This document shows, piece by piece, positions 28,397-41,440 of a DNA stretch of 64,000 nt. Positions within the stretch are counted from its first letter, which is position 1; each line of letters starts with the position of its first letter. Both the position numbers and the translations under genes were made by a program. The notes beneath the pieces are model-generated. The model saw only the letters and a program-made list of their open reading frames with translations, made no database searches and was not told the DNA's origin. The DNA is from Neurospora tetraspora (Eukaryota; Ascomycota; Sordariomycetes; Sordariales; Sordariaceae): the NCBI RefSeq assembly GCF_033439725.1, contig NW_026944383.1, positions 1 through 64,000 of the forward strand, read 5' to 3'.

Positions 28397-28659
28397 TATT
28401 ATAGAGCTAACCTATAATATAATTCCACTATACTAACTACATATATACTATACTAGAGCGAGTACTATAGCCTAGAGCTATATACGTACGTACTAATTAT
28501 ATATTCTAATTATATATAGTTTTACGTGCGCGCGCACGGACTGGCCTGCCTAGGCTCTCGCCCATATAGCCAGTCCTCCACGCACACTTCCCTTTCTCTC
28601 CCTCGTACAACAACGCATATCTTACCCTACCCCCAACGGTGCCCTCTCGCCCCGTGATA
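28397..28659 (+). repeat. 3' LTR of element D
   Basis: 263 bp starting TATTATAGAGC and ending CCCCGTGATA, followed by GAACC. Same length as the 5' LTR; differences are mainly C/T and G/A. Confidence 0.9.
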
Positions 28660-30431
28660 GAACCGATAGATATAAATATTTATTAGCGGTTAATAAAAGT
28701 CTCTATTTATAATATAAATAGTACACTCTCTTCCGGGATAATTAAGAGCCTTCGAATTATATACTTTGTAAATAATATAAGTATAGAGCATATTCCTTTT
28801 AACGTTTTTTAAAGATATATATAGGGCTATAATTTTAATAATAGCGGAAGTTCCTAGAATTTAGATACGGCCTCTATAATATAATTTACTTAACCCGTTA
28901 ATAATATATTCGCCGAATTAAATCTTTAAACCCTACGCGGAAATTAGAAGGGTCCTATCTTCGTTAATAATAATTTAGTAAACCGCTTAATAAATTTCGT
29001 CTTTTTAAGAGACTTGTTCGAAGAATTACTATAAATTTGAATTCTTAAATACTTTTACGCCTTCTCCAATTATAATAAAGGAGGCGACTATATAAATATA
29101 ATTGTTAAAGATAAATTAGGGAATTAATTATATTTTTAACTTTTATATCTTCTTTATTTAGGCAATCTTAATCCCGACGAAAGAAAATATTAAGAATTAT
29201 AGCGAACTTCCCTAAATAATAAAGAATTTCGAAATTAAACTTGAAAAGAAATTGAACTTATCGTGCTTACTATTCGGAAAATTTCTACCTCTCTATAAAA
29301 TATTCGAAATTATAATAATTAATAACGATAATAAACTTTTCGTAATTCCTAAACTCTATAGACTACTCTTTTATATATTTAATAATTATAAATATCTCCT
29401 TATTATAAATAGAGTAATTACGTTTAGTAAAGGTAAATTTTTAGGAGTAGTAAATAACTGCCGTTTTCTACCTATCTTTCTCTTAGGTAAAAATATTATT
29501 AAGATTATAATTATTATAATTTATTTCTAAGAAAGTAAGTAGATTGGGATCCTATTAAATAAGAATAGGGGTTTTAGTAAATAATTCTTTTAATTTCCTA
29601 AAAGCTATATTATATTATTCGGTCCATTCGAAAGTGACCCCTTTATTTATAAAGGTTATTAGCGGCCTTGTAACCGAAGAAAAGTTTTTAATAAATATCC
29701 AATAATAATTAATAAATTTTAAAAAGCTTTATACCTTTTTTTAAAATGTAAATACCTCTTATTTAATAATTACTTTAATTTTCTCCGGGTCCCTTTAAAG
29801 CCTAATATTTATAACGATAATAAAATCTAAATATTTAACGCTCTTTATTACGAATTCGTATTTCTTAAAATCTAAATAGAACCTAATAATAGCTATATAT
29901 TTAACGATTTTATATACTTTTACTAAATAATTTACTTTAGAACCCGACGAGAGAACTAATATATTATTTATATATATTAAAGTAAAATCGTCGAAATAAT
30001 TCTTTAGAATATTATTAATATACTGTTAAAACGTTGTTAATACTCCTAATAATCCAAAAAGTATAATTAATTATTTAAATAACCTATATCGAATCCGAAA
30101 TACTATTTTCCCTTTCTTTCCTTTAATTATACGGATTTTATAAAGTATTTATAAAATATTTATTTTAATAAATTATTTTATTTTAGTCATAAATTTAAAT
30201 ATTCTTTTAATTAAAGATAATAAATACCGGTTTATTTTAGTAATAATATTAAAAATTCTATAATTATAGTAAAATTGAAGACCCCTTCCCGGTTTCCTAA
30301 TAAAGAGAATTAGTACGGCGGTAATTAAATTACTAATACAGATAAAACTTTTATTAAGAAGGTTTTTAAGGGTCTTTTTTAATATTAAAAATTCCTTTTA
30401 TAATATACTATAAAGGTAATTATAAAGGAAA

Positions 30432-30796
30432 TGTTACGAAGTATTTGGTGTTTACCATCTATACCTAGTTGGCTAACCTTAGTACGGTCGAAATCGACCG
30501 TAATAAGTTCAGCCTCTAGTCCTGCGCTAAAGTGGATAAAATCGGGTTCGATATTAGGATTAGTATCGAATTTAGTAGTATCAAAATTAGATAGGTATAA
30601 CTTAGGACTTAGGTTAATAAATAGTTTTACTAAATAAGTATTTCTAATTATCTATAAATAATTAATTGACCCTTTCCTTTAAGAAGAGAGAAGGCGAATA
30701 ATTATCTATATTTAGTATTATATTTAGTATTACCGGACCGGATTAACGTCCGGTACGGAGTATTAAGTATATACTAACCTATCTCGACGCGTAATA
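30432..30796 (-). repeat. LTR of element F (low-coordinate copy, 3' LTR)
   Basis: 365 bp starting TGTTACGAAGTATTTGG and ending GACGCGTAATA. It contains a short palindrome (TACCGGAC ... GTCCGGTA) near 30,730-30,760, kept in the partner. Its partner is 48,675-49,039. Confidence 0.9.
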
Positions 30797-33034
30797 TTTT
30801 TTAGGGTATCGAGAGATAGTTACTACGCCGCCGTTTAATTATTATTATAATTATATATATATATATACGCTACTAGCGTTTTTAACCTTTGCTGGTATTT
30901 TCTACTTATAATAATTTCCGTATGTTAAGTTGGATTAAGCTTTATAGGGCGTTTTCAATATCGATAGCCTCTAAATCGAAGAGGAAGTTATTAATTATAT
31001 TCTTTACGGATTTTGGACTGTTAGGGTTAGTTTTGGAAAGTTTAATTAGGATAGTTTCGGTACCCTTCGCTAATCCCGATTAAATTGGGTAGTAAAAAAT
31101 AATTTCCTTTCCTTTACCCTTTTTAGTAATAGTAGGACGACGCTTTTTATATAAATTGAAACGTTCAGTACGTTCGTCGATTTCCGCTATTTTGGTTTTA
31201 TAGGGTTTTAGAGTTTTAATAGGAAGGCTGGTAGAAACTATTAAAATCGACGATAATGAAACGAAATTATTTAATTTTCCGGTTTAAATAGGTAGAAGGA
31301 AACGGTTAGTATTATACGGAATATAACCTGAACCCGTACTAAATAAATTCCGATTTTAGCGATTTAATTCGGTAGAGGATAATATACTACGGTGAGCGGC
31401 GGATAATTATGAAGTAATAACTGTAGTAAGCGAATTGAGTTTATTTATTTTAATATCAGAATTTTTATTTTTAATAGAATTTTAAATAATCAAATTAAAA
31501 TTCTTAAATTCGTTATTAATATTTTTGCACGCTTTTTAGATAATTTATTAAAAGTAGATAAAGGCGGGCTTATGGATTATTAAACTATTTATAAATTTAA
31601 TACGCGAATTTAGGTTAATTAAAGTCGATAAACAATTATTAATATAGTTTTCAATACGGTTTATTATATCCTATTTAAATTTAGTAAATTCGGAACCTAG
31701 TAAATCGCAAAGACAACGTTCGTTTTCTATATAATAATATTAATTATTATTATTGAATTCGTCCGGGTCGATATAATTTAATTAAATACAATTAGTTCTT
31801 ATAAACGTTGAATTTACTTATTCTAGTAAATTAGTATTACTATTCGCATAGTAATATATAAAGAGGTTAATTTAATTGCGGGTAACAATATTTTACTCTT
31901 TATAATTGTTAGAATTATATATAACCGAAGTAAATTAAATAGCCTTATATTAAAATCGACGAGCGAAAAGCGTTTTTAAAAAGCTAATATAACTTTTAAA
32001 CAAAGTAAAGATAATAACGTCGGCGTCGGTATAAAACATTTAGAAATTAATATGAATTTAATAATATAGGGCGAACGCTAGGCCTTTATAAATACTGGCG
32101 AATTTATTTAAATCGGTTTCGAAGTATATAAGAGCGAAGTAATATATAATTATATTTCCGTAGGATCTGTTGTTGGGTTCGCCCTTAAAGAAGTCGAAGG
32201 TATAGTTATTAGTAATAATATTATTAGTTAGGACCTTATCGTCGATTTCGATATCCTTTTCGTTTTCTAATTTATTTTCGTCCCTATCAATTTCGCTATT
32301 TAAAAAAATTTTAAGAAATTTAATTTTGTAAATATTAATATTAAGGTAATAACCTTTAAAAAAAGTTAAAATTTCGTTAGCATTGATATAATTAATTTTA
32401 GTTATATTATTCTGACTAGTAGTAACTTTGAAGATTATAACGAATTTATTATATTATTTATTATTATTAATATACAATATTCCGTTGTAGTTAGTAGTCG
32501 AAAATTTATTTAGGGTTTGTCTGATTTATTTAAATAAATTTTTTTAAATTGGATCTTACTTATTATTTTCGAAGGTAGGAATCTATATAGGAATTCCTAA
32601 CAATATACGATAGTTGGTAAACGAATATACTATAATATATTCGCTATCCCAGCCTTATTAAATATAGTAGAGCGCTTTGGGCGCGATTTGAACGTTAGAG
32701 GGATTAATTAAAAGAGAAGGAATTTAATATTCTTTATAGTAGTTATAGAGAGCGATTTAGGCGTTTATAGCAATAGTAATTCTAATTATAATTAAGTAGA
32801 AAGTTCCGACGATTTTAGAATTAGTTTTGTTAATAATAATATTTAAACGGGGTTTTATTAGCGGTAATTAAAATTAATTTTAGGTTACCGAAATTTTAAA
32901 TTAGATTTAAAGGTTTTAAATCCTTTTTAAATTGTTTACGGGGATTGGGTAATTATATTAACTCTTATTAGAAGGGATAATATTATTATAAATAAATTTA
33001 AATATATATAAGCCTTAAACCTAATTTTCAGCGT
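30797..33034 (-). other. Unassigned 3' region of element F, possibly coding
   Basis: On the minus strand from about 32,800 to 30,880 long open-looking stretches can be read between sparse breaks, but they do not resemble gag, protease, RT, RNase H, integrase or chromodomain. They are rich in aromatic residues at first, then asparagine-rich, then basic. They lie downstream of pol and directly before the 3' LTR. Possible readings are a third open reading frame of the retroelement, captured sequence, or chance. The function is unknown. Confidence 0.3.
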
Positions 33035-33039
33035 AGTTG

Positions 33040-33409
33040 TGTGACGGCGCTAGCGGACTGGGTCTAGGTGCCATATACGAGGTAGCTATTGGAATAAGGT
33101 ATATAGAAGTTTATAGGCATAGCATAGACTAAGGGATATACTTTATTCAATTGGCTATACTAAAATTAAATATAAGGTAAATCCTAGCACGTATAGTATT
33201 TGTCCTACAAGTAAAGGGGATACGAATAAAAGAATTGGCTATTAGCGACCCGCATATGGGTTCCGTTATCGCTTATACAACTAGGGTATTTATTCGGGTT
33301 TATACGTATATATTTAATTCTCTTCCTCTTTTCTCCTCCTTACTTAAAATCTTCTATTATAGATAGAATTTTAACTTTACCTTCGACTCTCCTATATTAT
33401 ACTCTTATA
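33040..33409 (+). repeat. 5' LTR of element G
   Basis: 370 bp starting TGTGACGGCGCTAGCGG and ending ACTCTTATA, preceded by AGTTG. Same length as the partner at 40,109-40,478. Confidence 0.9.
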
Positions 33410-36400
33410 CTATTTTAAATTAACCTAATAACTATTTAGGAAGGTTAAATCCTACCGAATCGAAAGAACTGATAAAATAGTACTACTGCGCCTTACACGC
33501 AATAGTACTAGTAATTATAAAGGTACTGAATAGACTAAGAATTATAAAGACTATTTCAACAAGGATATTAATCCCGAGCCTAACGGCGAGCTAACTAACG
33601 ATACTTTTTCGAAGATAGAGAGAGCGGAAATAGCGATAGAAATAGACGTTCTAACTCTCCCGATCCCGACCCTGAGTAAAAGAAGGATATAGCTATTAAG
33701 CCGAAATTTAAAAATAAAAAGAAGGTCGTTATTAACAATAAAATTACCTTTAAACGTAAATCTATTAATCCTATTATTAAGGAGAAGGTGCGCGCCGTAG
33801 TTCATTTTAACGAAGAACGGTATAATGCCCTTTACCTTAATAAGGAACGCTCCCGGAATAAATTTACCCTCCTTCATAAGAAATCCTTATACTATATATA
33901 TTATTAATTTAAATTACTTAACGAGGCTTTAGCCGATACTATAGCTAAAAATATTAACGGCGAAGATCTGGAGATGTCCTTCGACCTGTTTACTGAGTAT
34001 ATGATTTAAATTGTAGAAGACTTTAAAATTTTCGACGTCCGCTTTATTTGGAAGGATATTACCTTCGATTTAAAATAAAAGATAGAAGAGTTCATAAAAT
34101 TATTTATTCGTAATTTTATCCCTTACGTCCCCTTCTAATTTCTTTTACCCTTGTCGAATTTCTCTGTTTCTAATTATTTAAATAAGGAGAAGTTTACCGA
34201 ATTATACAATAAGGACCCTTAAACTATATTCTAAGAGTTTAAATTACTATCGATCATAAATATAATTTATACCGAGCAAGTATTTAAATTGTACCGCTTC
34301 GTTTCCTTCTTCAACGTTAAATTAAAGACCGTTTATAATTAAGTCCCTACTTTAGCTAATAAGTACGATTAAGAAGAGTTTACTTCTAAACCCAGTTTTA
34401 CTAACCCCGCTATAATCTAATAATTGAAAGATTCCCTTATTAAGAAAAATAATATTATTAAGGGTTTGAAAAATATTATCGCTTATTTATTTATTAATAA
34501 AGGAGTCCCTAAAAAGAATAAGAATAAAAATAAAGAGACGGTCGTTCCTAGTTTCGAGCGCGACGTTAATAAGGCTTCTATTCGTTTATTTACCCATTTT
34601 TCAACTTTTCTCCCCAATGATAATAACTACAATATTAATTCTCGTAACTACTTAATTAAATAAGTTGATCCCCCTAAATATTATAATTAGGATAAGGAGG
34701 ATGACGTTCCTTTCGAAATATAGTACGATTTAATTTAAAATAAGTTCGAAATTAATACCGACTACTATCCAATCGACTATAATAAATTCTTCTACATTAA
34801 GAATCGCCTGGCGGGTTACGTATACTATAATTTAATACTATACTTCCGCGAAACCTACCCGGACTAAATTATTATTTATTTAAGTTTAATAACCTACTTA
34901 TAGCACTAATACTACAATTTCAACCAAAAGGAAAATACTTTTATAAATTTTACTAAATTAACAATAAAAAAAAATAATGATTTTAATTCTTGTAAAAATA
35001 AATTTATTCGGATATTTAACGAATATTAACGTTTTAAGATTAAATAGGAGTATAAATTATTCTAAGGCCTTCCGGTTAAATATAAAAAATAAATAAACGT
35101 AAAATATTACGACTCTTCTATTTCCTTTGAATTATATTGCTTAGATTGCTCCGGTTTTAAATAAATATTTAAAATTATTATTAACTAAAATAAACTTATT
35201 TCTAAGTTAAGAAAGGGTAATAACAGTAGTAGAAATAATAAAAGCTCCGGAAGTTCTTCTACCTTTAAACATACTATTATTACTATTAGTAGTAGTAAAG
35301 GCGCCCACTAGGGTAGTAATTGCTACGAAGAAACTATTCGATTATTTAATAAAAGTAAATACTTTTTTTATAAAGAAAAGGGTTATATTAAATATAATTA
35401 TTCCAAAAAAGAGTATTTCGACCGCGAACGCCGTAATTATATTACGGCTATTATTAATTATTATTTGGCTTATAAAGACGGACAATAATAAATAATTCTT
35501 ATAGCCCTAATTACGCCCGCTATTAACAAATAGGGAAATTAATTACCTTAGGTAAATTAGATTCCTTCTTAGGGGAGGTATTAATTATACAGTTATAAAA
35601 AATAAATAAATATAGGAATGAAGGATTTAATTTAATACCCTTTTTAGGAAAGGATTTTTTATTTATATAATATACCTTAGCTAATAATAGAATATTTTTA
35701 TCTACCTCTAATATTTTAATCAATATAAGAGTAAATAGTTATTTATTTATTAATATTACGTTCGTAAATAAATTTAAACGCCGTTTATTAGTAGAATTTA
35801 CGAGTGATTTCCTAATTCAAAGAATTAGCAATTATTAAGGAAAAACGAACTAGGGTATTAAAGAAGTCGTTAAAACCGCCTTAAAAATTCAAAACCGAAC
35901 TATCCTATCCGATTATTTTATTATAATTAATATAATATACAACTTCGTTATTAGCTATAAATAATGTAACTTTTATAATATTTAAGTAAATTACGCGAAC
36001 CGACGCTTACTCTTTCTTTTAGAATAGAAATTAAATTTAAATTAATTAAAATACTTCAAAATTTAAAACGTTTCTCTAAATACAGTCGACCCTATTTCTT
36101 AAAAGGACATTAAATACTACAATTCATTAATAGCCTAAGAAAATAAACAACGTACCAATAATAAAAATAGCGGAAAATTAGCTCCCCAGCTTACAAATAA
36201 CTATACCTTTTCCAAACTTATACCCACGGATTAACTTTTTTCCAACTATCGTAAGAAAAAAATTAATTTCGAGGTTTACAATTAATATCATTAAAAAGCC
36301 TGCTAATACTAAAAAGATATCGAAAAACGGATTTTAGAATTAAAAGCTGCTATTAAAGCGGAATAAAGCCCGAAAATAATTCTTATTACGTTAACTAATT

Positions 36401-39400
36401 TTAAATATACTTACAATAAGGATATTGGAAAATTTGGTTATACTAAATTTTATTATTTATTTTAAAACCCTACTAAGATTTTTAAGAAACTCAACGCGTT
36501 AAGTAAAATAGAATATAATTTAATTAATTTTACCTACTTTATAATACTATTTTTAAAGTTTAAATTACAACCTAAGCGGCCTTAATATTAAATACAATTT
36601 TTAATCAAAAGTAAATAAAGTTCCAATACTTAAAATATTTACTAATTAAAGTACGACGGTACGGGTTAATATAAATATTACCCTACTTAAATATACGTCT
36701 TCGATAGCAAAATATTCGTACGTTTAATCAAGAAAGAAAATTAGACTATTTATTCGATTAGTATCTTCAAAATCGACTAGTTTATTTAATAGAAACGTAT
36801 AGAGGACAATTCCGCTTAAGAACTACTACTTCGTAACAAAAAAGAATTCTATAACAAAGCTTTAAAAATGGTCCCAACAGAATATTACAATTATTTCAAC
36901 GTCTTTAATAAATACAATTTAAATACATTACCTAATTACCGATTATATAATTATAAAATCGAATTCGAGAAAGGGTATAGGCCAGAGGAACTAAGTTATA
37001 ACCTACTATATAAAATATCGCTAAACAAACTAAAAGCCGTTAAGAAATATATATTTGAAAATTTACTAAAGGGATTTATTAAAGCGAATTCATCCTTATA
37101 GGCCGTACCTATTTTATTCATTAAGAAAATTAATAATAGCTTCCATTTTTATATAGACTATCGAAAATTTAATATAATTACTAAAAAGGACCAATACTTA
37201 CTGCCCTTAATTAAAGAGATATTAACCAAAATTATTAAAATTTAATAGTTTACTAAGATTAATATCAGTTAGGCCTTCTACCATATTTGTATAAGATTAG
37301 AAGACGAAAAATTAACTACCTTCTATACAGGTATAGGAGTATTTAAATATAAGGTATTACTATTTAGTTTAATTAACGGTCCTATTAGCTTCTAGAACTT
37401 TATTAATTCAATTTTAGGCGAGCATTTAGAGGATTTTTATACGGTTTATATTAATAATATCCTTATTTATTCGGATATCTTCGAAGAATATAAAGACTAT
37501 ATGAAAAAGGTCCTTCGGGAATTAAAAGAGGCTAGGTTGCAAATAGACTTTAAAAAATACGAATTCTATATTACGAAAACTAAATTCCTAAGCTTTATTA
37601 TAGGTAGAAATAGTATTTTTATAAATCTAAAAAAAAGTAGAGGTTATTAAGGAGTAGGCTATGCCTACTAACCTCCGAAATATATAATTATTCCTAGGCT
37701 TCGACAACTTCTACTATAAATTTATTAAAAATTATAGCTAAGTAGCGTGCTTACTTACGAATTTAATATGGAAGGGGGAAATTTTTACGTATATAGATAA
37801 ATATCAAGAAATTTTCGAAGAATTTAAGAGACTACTAATCGAAGCGCTTCTCTTCAGCTATTTTAATTATAATACTAATATAAGGGTTAAGATAAATACT
37901 AGTAATTAGGCATTATTTAGAGTACTATTATAATTATAGAAAGATACAGAAGAATAGTACCTTATTGTTTATTTTTCCGAAACGACATAAAACGCCGAAT
38001 ATAATTACTTAATTTACAATAAGGAATTTTTCACTATTATCCGAACTCTATAAATATAGCGTCCGGAATTAGTAGGTTTAAAATAGAATAAACCCTTTAC
38101 AATTATTATAAATTACTAAGCCTTAAAATACTTTAATACGAAGCAATTCTTTAATTTTCAATAAATTAAGTAAGCCGAATTCTTATCCTAGTACTATTTC
38201 GAAATTACGTATAGACTTAAAATAAAGAATATAGCCGCCGATACATTATTACGTAAATTAAAGAATTTTAAAATTTATAAAAATAAAAAGAATATATATT
38301 ATATATTATAAATATTCAAGCCTATAAAGGAGACAAGAATAGAGGTTTTAATTATTACTTTTATTTCAACTACATAAGGAACCTTAAAAGAATTTATACC
38401 GATTATAATACTAGATATAGAAGGAATAGAATTAAATCCAGTCGAATTAGAAGAATATAAATTGGTAGATATAATTATAAGGATTAACCAGGAGGGCGAA
38501 TCGTTAGAAGAATACCGTATTTAAGCTTACAGTTTAAATCTTAACTTCATTATAATAGCTAACAGCCTCCTAATTTATTAAGATCGCTTTATAATCCCCA
38601 ATACAGATTATCTTCGTACCTATATTATCGATAAAATTTATTCGACATTAGCTACTACCTACCTAAATAGAAATAAAATACAGAAAGTCCTAATACTCTA
38701 TTATTAGTAACTAAATATAGCAGGGGATATTAATCATTTTATTAAAAATTATATAATCTATAAAGTAAATAAAGTACTTAAAGAAAAAACTCTAGGCAAA
38801 TTGCACTTAATCCCCTCTTTTGATAAAAAGAAGATATTTATTATTATAAATTTTAAAAAAAATACTAAAGAATAAGTACGGTTTTAACAATATATTAGTA
38901 ATAGTTAATCGGTTATTAAAATTATTATAAGTTACACCTTATACGGAAAAGGCAATAACTTAGGACGCCGCCTAGATATACTACGAGGGATTATACCGAA
39001 TTTACAATATATTAAAAGAAGTGATTTCGGACTGTGGTCCGTAGTTTACGTTAGCATTTACCGACGAAATATCGAAATTAACTAAAATAAAATAGAAATT
39101 GGCTACCTTAGGGTATAATTAGACTACGGATTAAATAAAAGTGATAAACGCCTATATTAATTAAAGTTTTCGACTATTTATTAATTATTATTAAGATAAT
39201 TAGTTTAAGGCTACCCTAGCTTTAAATACGATATAAAATAGCCTTCCTCAAAATAGCGTAAGTTTATTACTATACGAAATTATATTTAAATATAAAATAA
39301 GGATACTTTTCGATTACGAAGCCCGTATTTAAAATCCTAATTTACTATAAATTGAATAATTAATTAGAGAATAAACTTATAAATACGCTTAGCATATACG

Positions 39401-40108
39401 GTGGTATATTAAATACGCTAAAGATTTAATATTTAAAGTATAAGAATAATAGGCAGCGTAGGCTAATAAGAAACAGAAGGACCTAAATTTCGAATTAAGA
39501 GATAAGATAGTTATTGTTAAGTAGTTATAATTTACAACGACGTAACTTGATAATAAATTCGATTTCCCTAATACCTATAATTATTATAAGATTATTGAAA
39601 AAGTAGGGTACTCTTACTGTGTAAAATTACTAAAGAGTTGGAAGGGTACTAATATATTTTACGTTGATTAGTTGCGGAAGTACGACGATAACTCGCTCCC
39701 CGCATAAGTACTTAAATACCCTAGCCTAGTTAATGCGGACGAAGATAAAGACCCCAAATAGGAAATCAATAAAATTACAGCGTTTAAAGTTACTAACGGA
39801 AAATTCTTTTACTAAATAGATTGGCGAAGTTAGAACCCTAACTTAGAGTATCTTACTTCGGATTTTAACTATACGCCGAAGGCTCTTCAAGATTTTTACA
39901 AAGCTAATTTAGAAGCCCCGGGCTTGCCTAAGCAGTTAATATACTAGTTGAATAAAAATTAGGAAGAATATAACGATAACGAATTGTTTAAATTAGAAGG
40001 ATTACGGCGTTTATAGAGGATTATGAAGAAATAAAGGATTGTTACAAATATTAATACGGTTTATTTAGTAAAATTTGTAGACGAATTTTTTATGTAGGGG
40101 GAGGGTAA

Positions 40109-40478
40109 TATAACGGCGTTGGTAGATTAGGTTTAGGTACTATATATAAGGTAATTGTCGGAATAAAGTATATAGAAATTTCTGGGTATAGTATAAATTA
40201 GGGAATATATTTTATTTAATTAGCTATATTAAGATTGAGTATAGGGTGGATCCTGGTACGTGTAGTGTTTGTCTTGCAGGTAAAGGGGATACGAATAAAA
40301 GGATTGGCTATTAACAACCCGTATATGGGTCCCGCTGTCACTTGTGCAACTAGGGTATTTATTCAGGTCTATACGTATATATTTAATTCTCTTCCTCTTT
40401 TGTCCTCCTCACCTAAAATCTTCTGTTATAGATGGAATCTTAGCTTTACCTTCGACTCTCCTATATTGTGCCCTTGCA
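40109..40478 (+). repeat. 3' LTR of element G
   Basis: 370 bp starting TATAACGGCGTTGG and ending CCCTTGCA, followed by AGTTG. Its right half retains more C and G than most of the surrounding sequence. Confidence 0.9.
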
Positions 40479-40483
40479 AGTTG

Positions 40484-41440
40484 TAAATATAATGGAATTT
40501 AATTATATTTTTCTCGATAGGATTAGTAACGAACGTAATTAAAGCTATAGCGTTTTCTGTTGGTATTTGGATAGCAAATTTGGGACCTGAAATAACGATA
40601 AATTAAAGGACGGCGGCTTTAATTAAAATAATCTTGATTCTAATAATATAAGTAACGCTTTTATTCTATAAATTTAGTTTATTAATTACCGACGAAATAA
40701 AGCGGTAAATAATTTAAAAAAAACATTTTATTTTAACGTTAGGTTCCTTCTTTTTAAATATTAAATTTAGTAGGGTTAATATAATGGTAAACGATTTTAA
40801 TAAATTTAATTTAATTATTATTCGGGGCGATTACTTTTTTACTATATTAGGTTTCCGTAAGTAGGTTAAATATTATCTTTACTTTTACTTATTTTAATAT
40901 AAATTTAAATTTACCCTATACGTTTCTAGCTTAATCGATTTCGACCGCGACGAATTTTACTTCTTTATAAATATAAAGAGATTTTATTAGAAGGGAAAAT
41001 AAAAGGGATATTCTTTATTTTAAAGCGGTAAAATAAATAATAATAAAATATCCGTATAATATAATAAGACGATTCCCCCGTAATGAAAAAGAATAAGTAT
41101 ATAGTAAAAGAAAAGAAAATAAACCGTAATTACGAAATTAAAATAATAAAGAAATATACGTAAGTAAAAGGGCCCGAATATTAATTAAATAACGATTTTA
41201 GTACGTGTAAATTCGATTTATTATATTAGCCGGTTAAATGTAACTAGTAGTACCGATATATTATATTAAAACAACCTTATATTTATTTTATAAAATGTAT
41301 ATTATAGCGAGTAAGTACGTCGATCTTTATAAAGCGAATATATTTTTTATTAATAACGGGTAAATTTATTATAATACGCCTTTTAAAATAAGGAATTTCT
41401 TTTATTTTAATAAACTTAAGTAGGATATAGCCGGATTTCG
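40484..41440 (-). other. Second part of the unassigned 3' region of element F
   Basis: Lies between the end of the F chromodomain-like block and the G insertion. Without G it is continuous with 30,797-33,034. No retroelement domain is recognisable on the minus strand. The plus strand at about 40,790-41,400 also reads open over long stretches. I cannot decide which strand, if either, was coding. Confidence 0.3.

Larger units (their letters stand above)
21073..28659 (+). mobile_element. Gypsy LTR retrotransposon D, nested in E
   Basis: Full-length two-LTR element of 7,587 bp on the plus strand. LTRs are 263 bp each and the perfect 5-bp target duplication GAACC lies at 21,068-21,072 and 28,660-28,664. 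A polypurine tract GAGGGGGGATAA precedes the right LTR. Traces in order: gag (about 21,400-23,300), protease-like (about 23,650-23,950), reverse transcriptase (about 25,020-25,680, with IKFDI and FDDILIYSN runs), RNase H (about 25,850-26,250), integrase (about 26,550-27,560) and a short C-terminal extension to about 27,990. It lies within the integrase region of E. Complete in outline but broken in many places. Confidence 0.9.
33040..40478 (+). mobile_element. Gypsy LTR retrotransposon G (chromovirus), innermost insertion in F
   Basis: Two-LTR element of 7,439 bp, plus strand. LTRs are 370 bp each and the perfect 5-bp target duplication AGTTG lies at 33,035-33,039 and 40,479-40,483. A polypurine tract (GTAGGGGGAGGG) precedes the right LTR. 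Traces in order: gag (about 33,540-35,450, with a nucleocapsid-like remnant near 35,340-35,430), protease (about 35,670-35,850), reverse transcriptase (about 36,870-37,640), RNase H (about 37,850-38,250), integrase (about 38,580-39,420) and a chromodomain-like block (about 39,740-39,960). Complete in outline but broken in many places. Being inside F, which is inside E, it is the youngest of the three. Confidence 0.9.
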
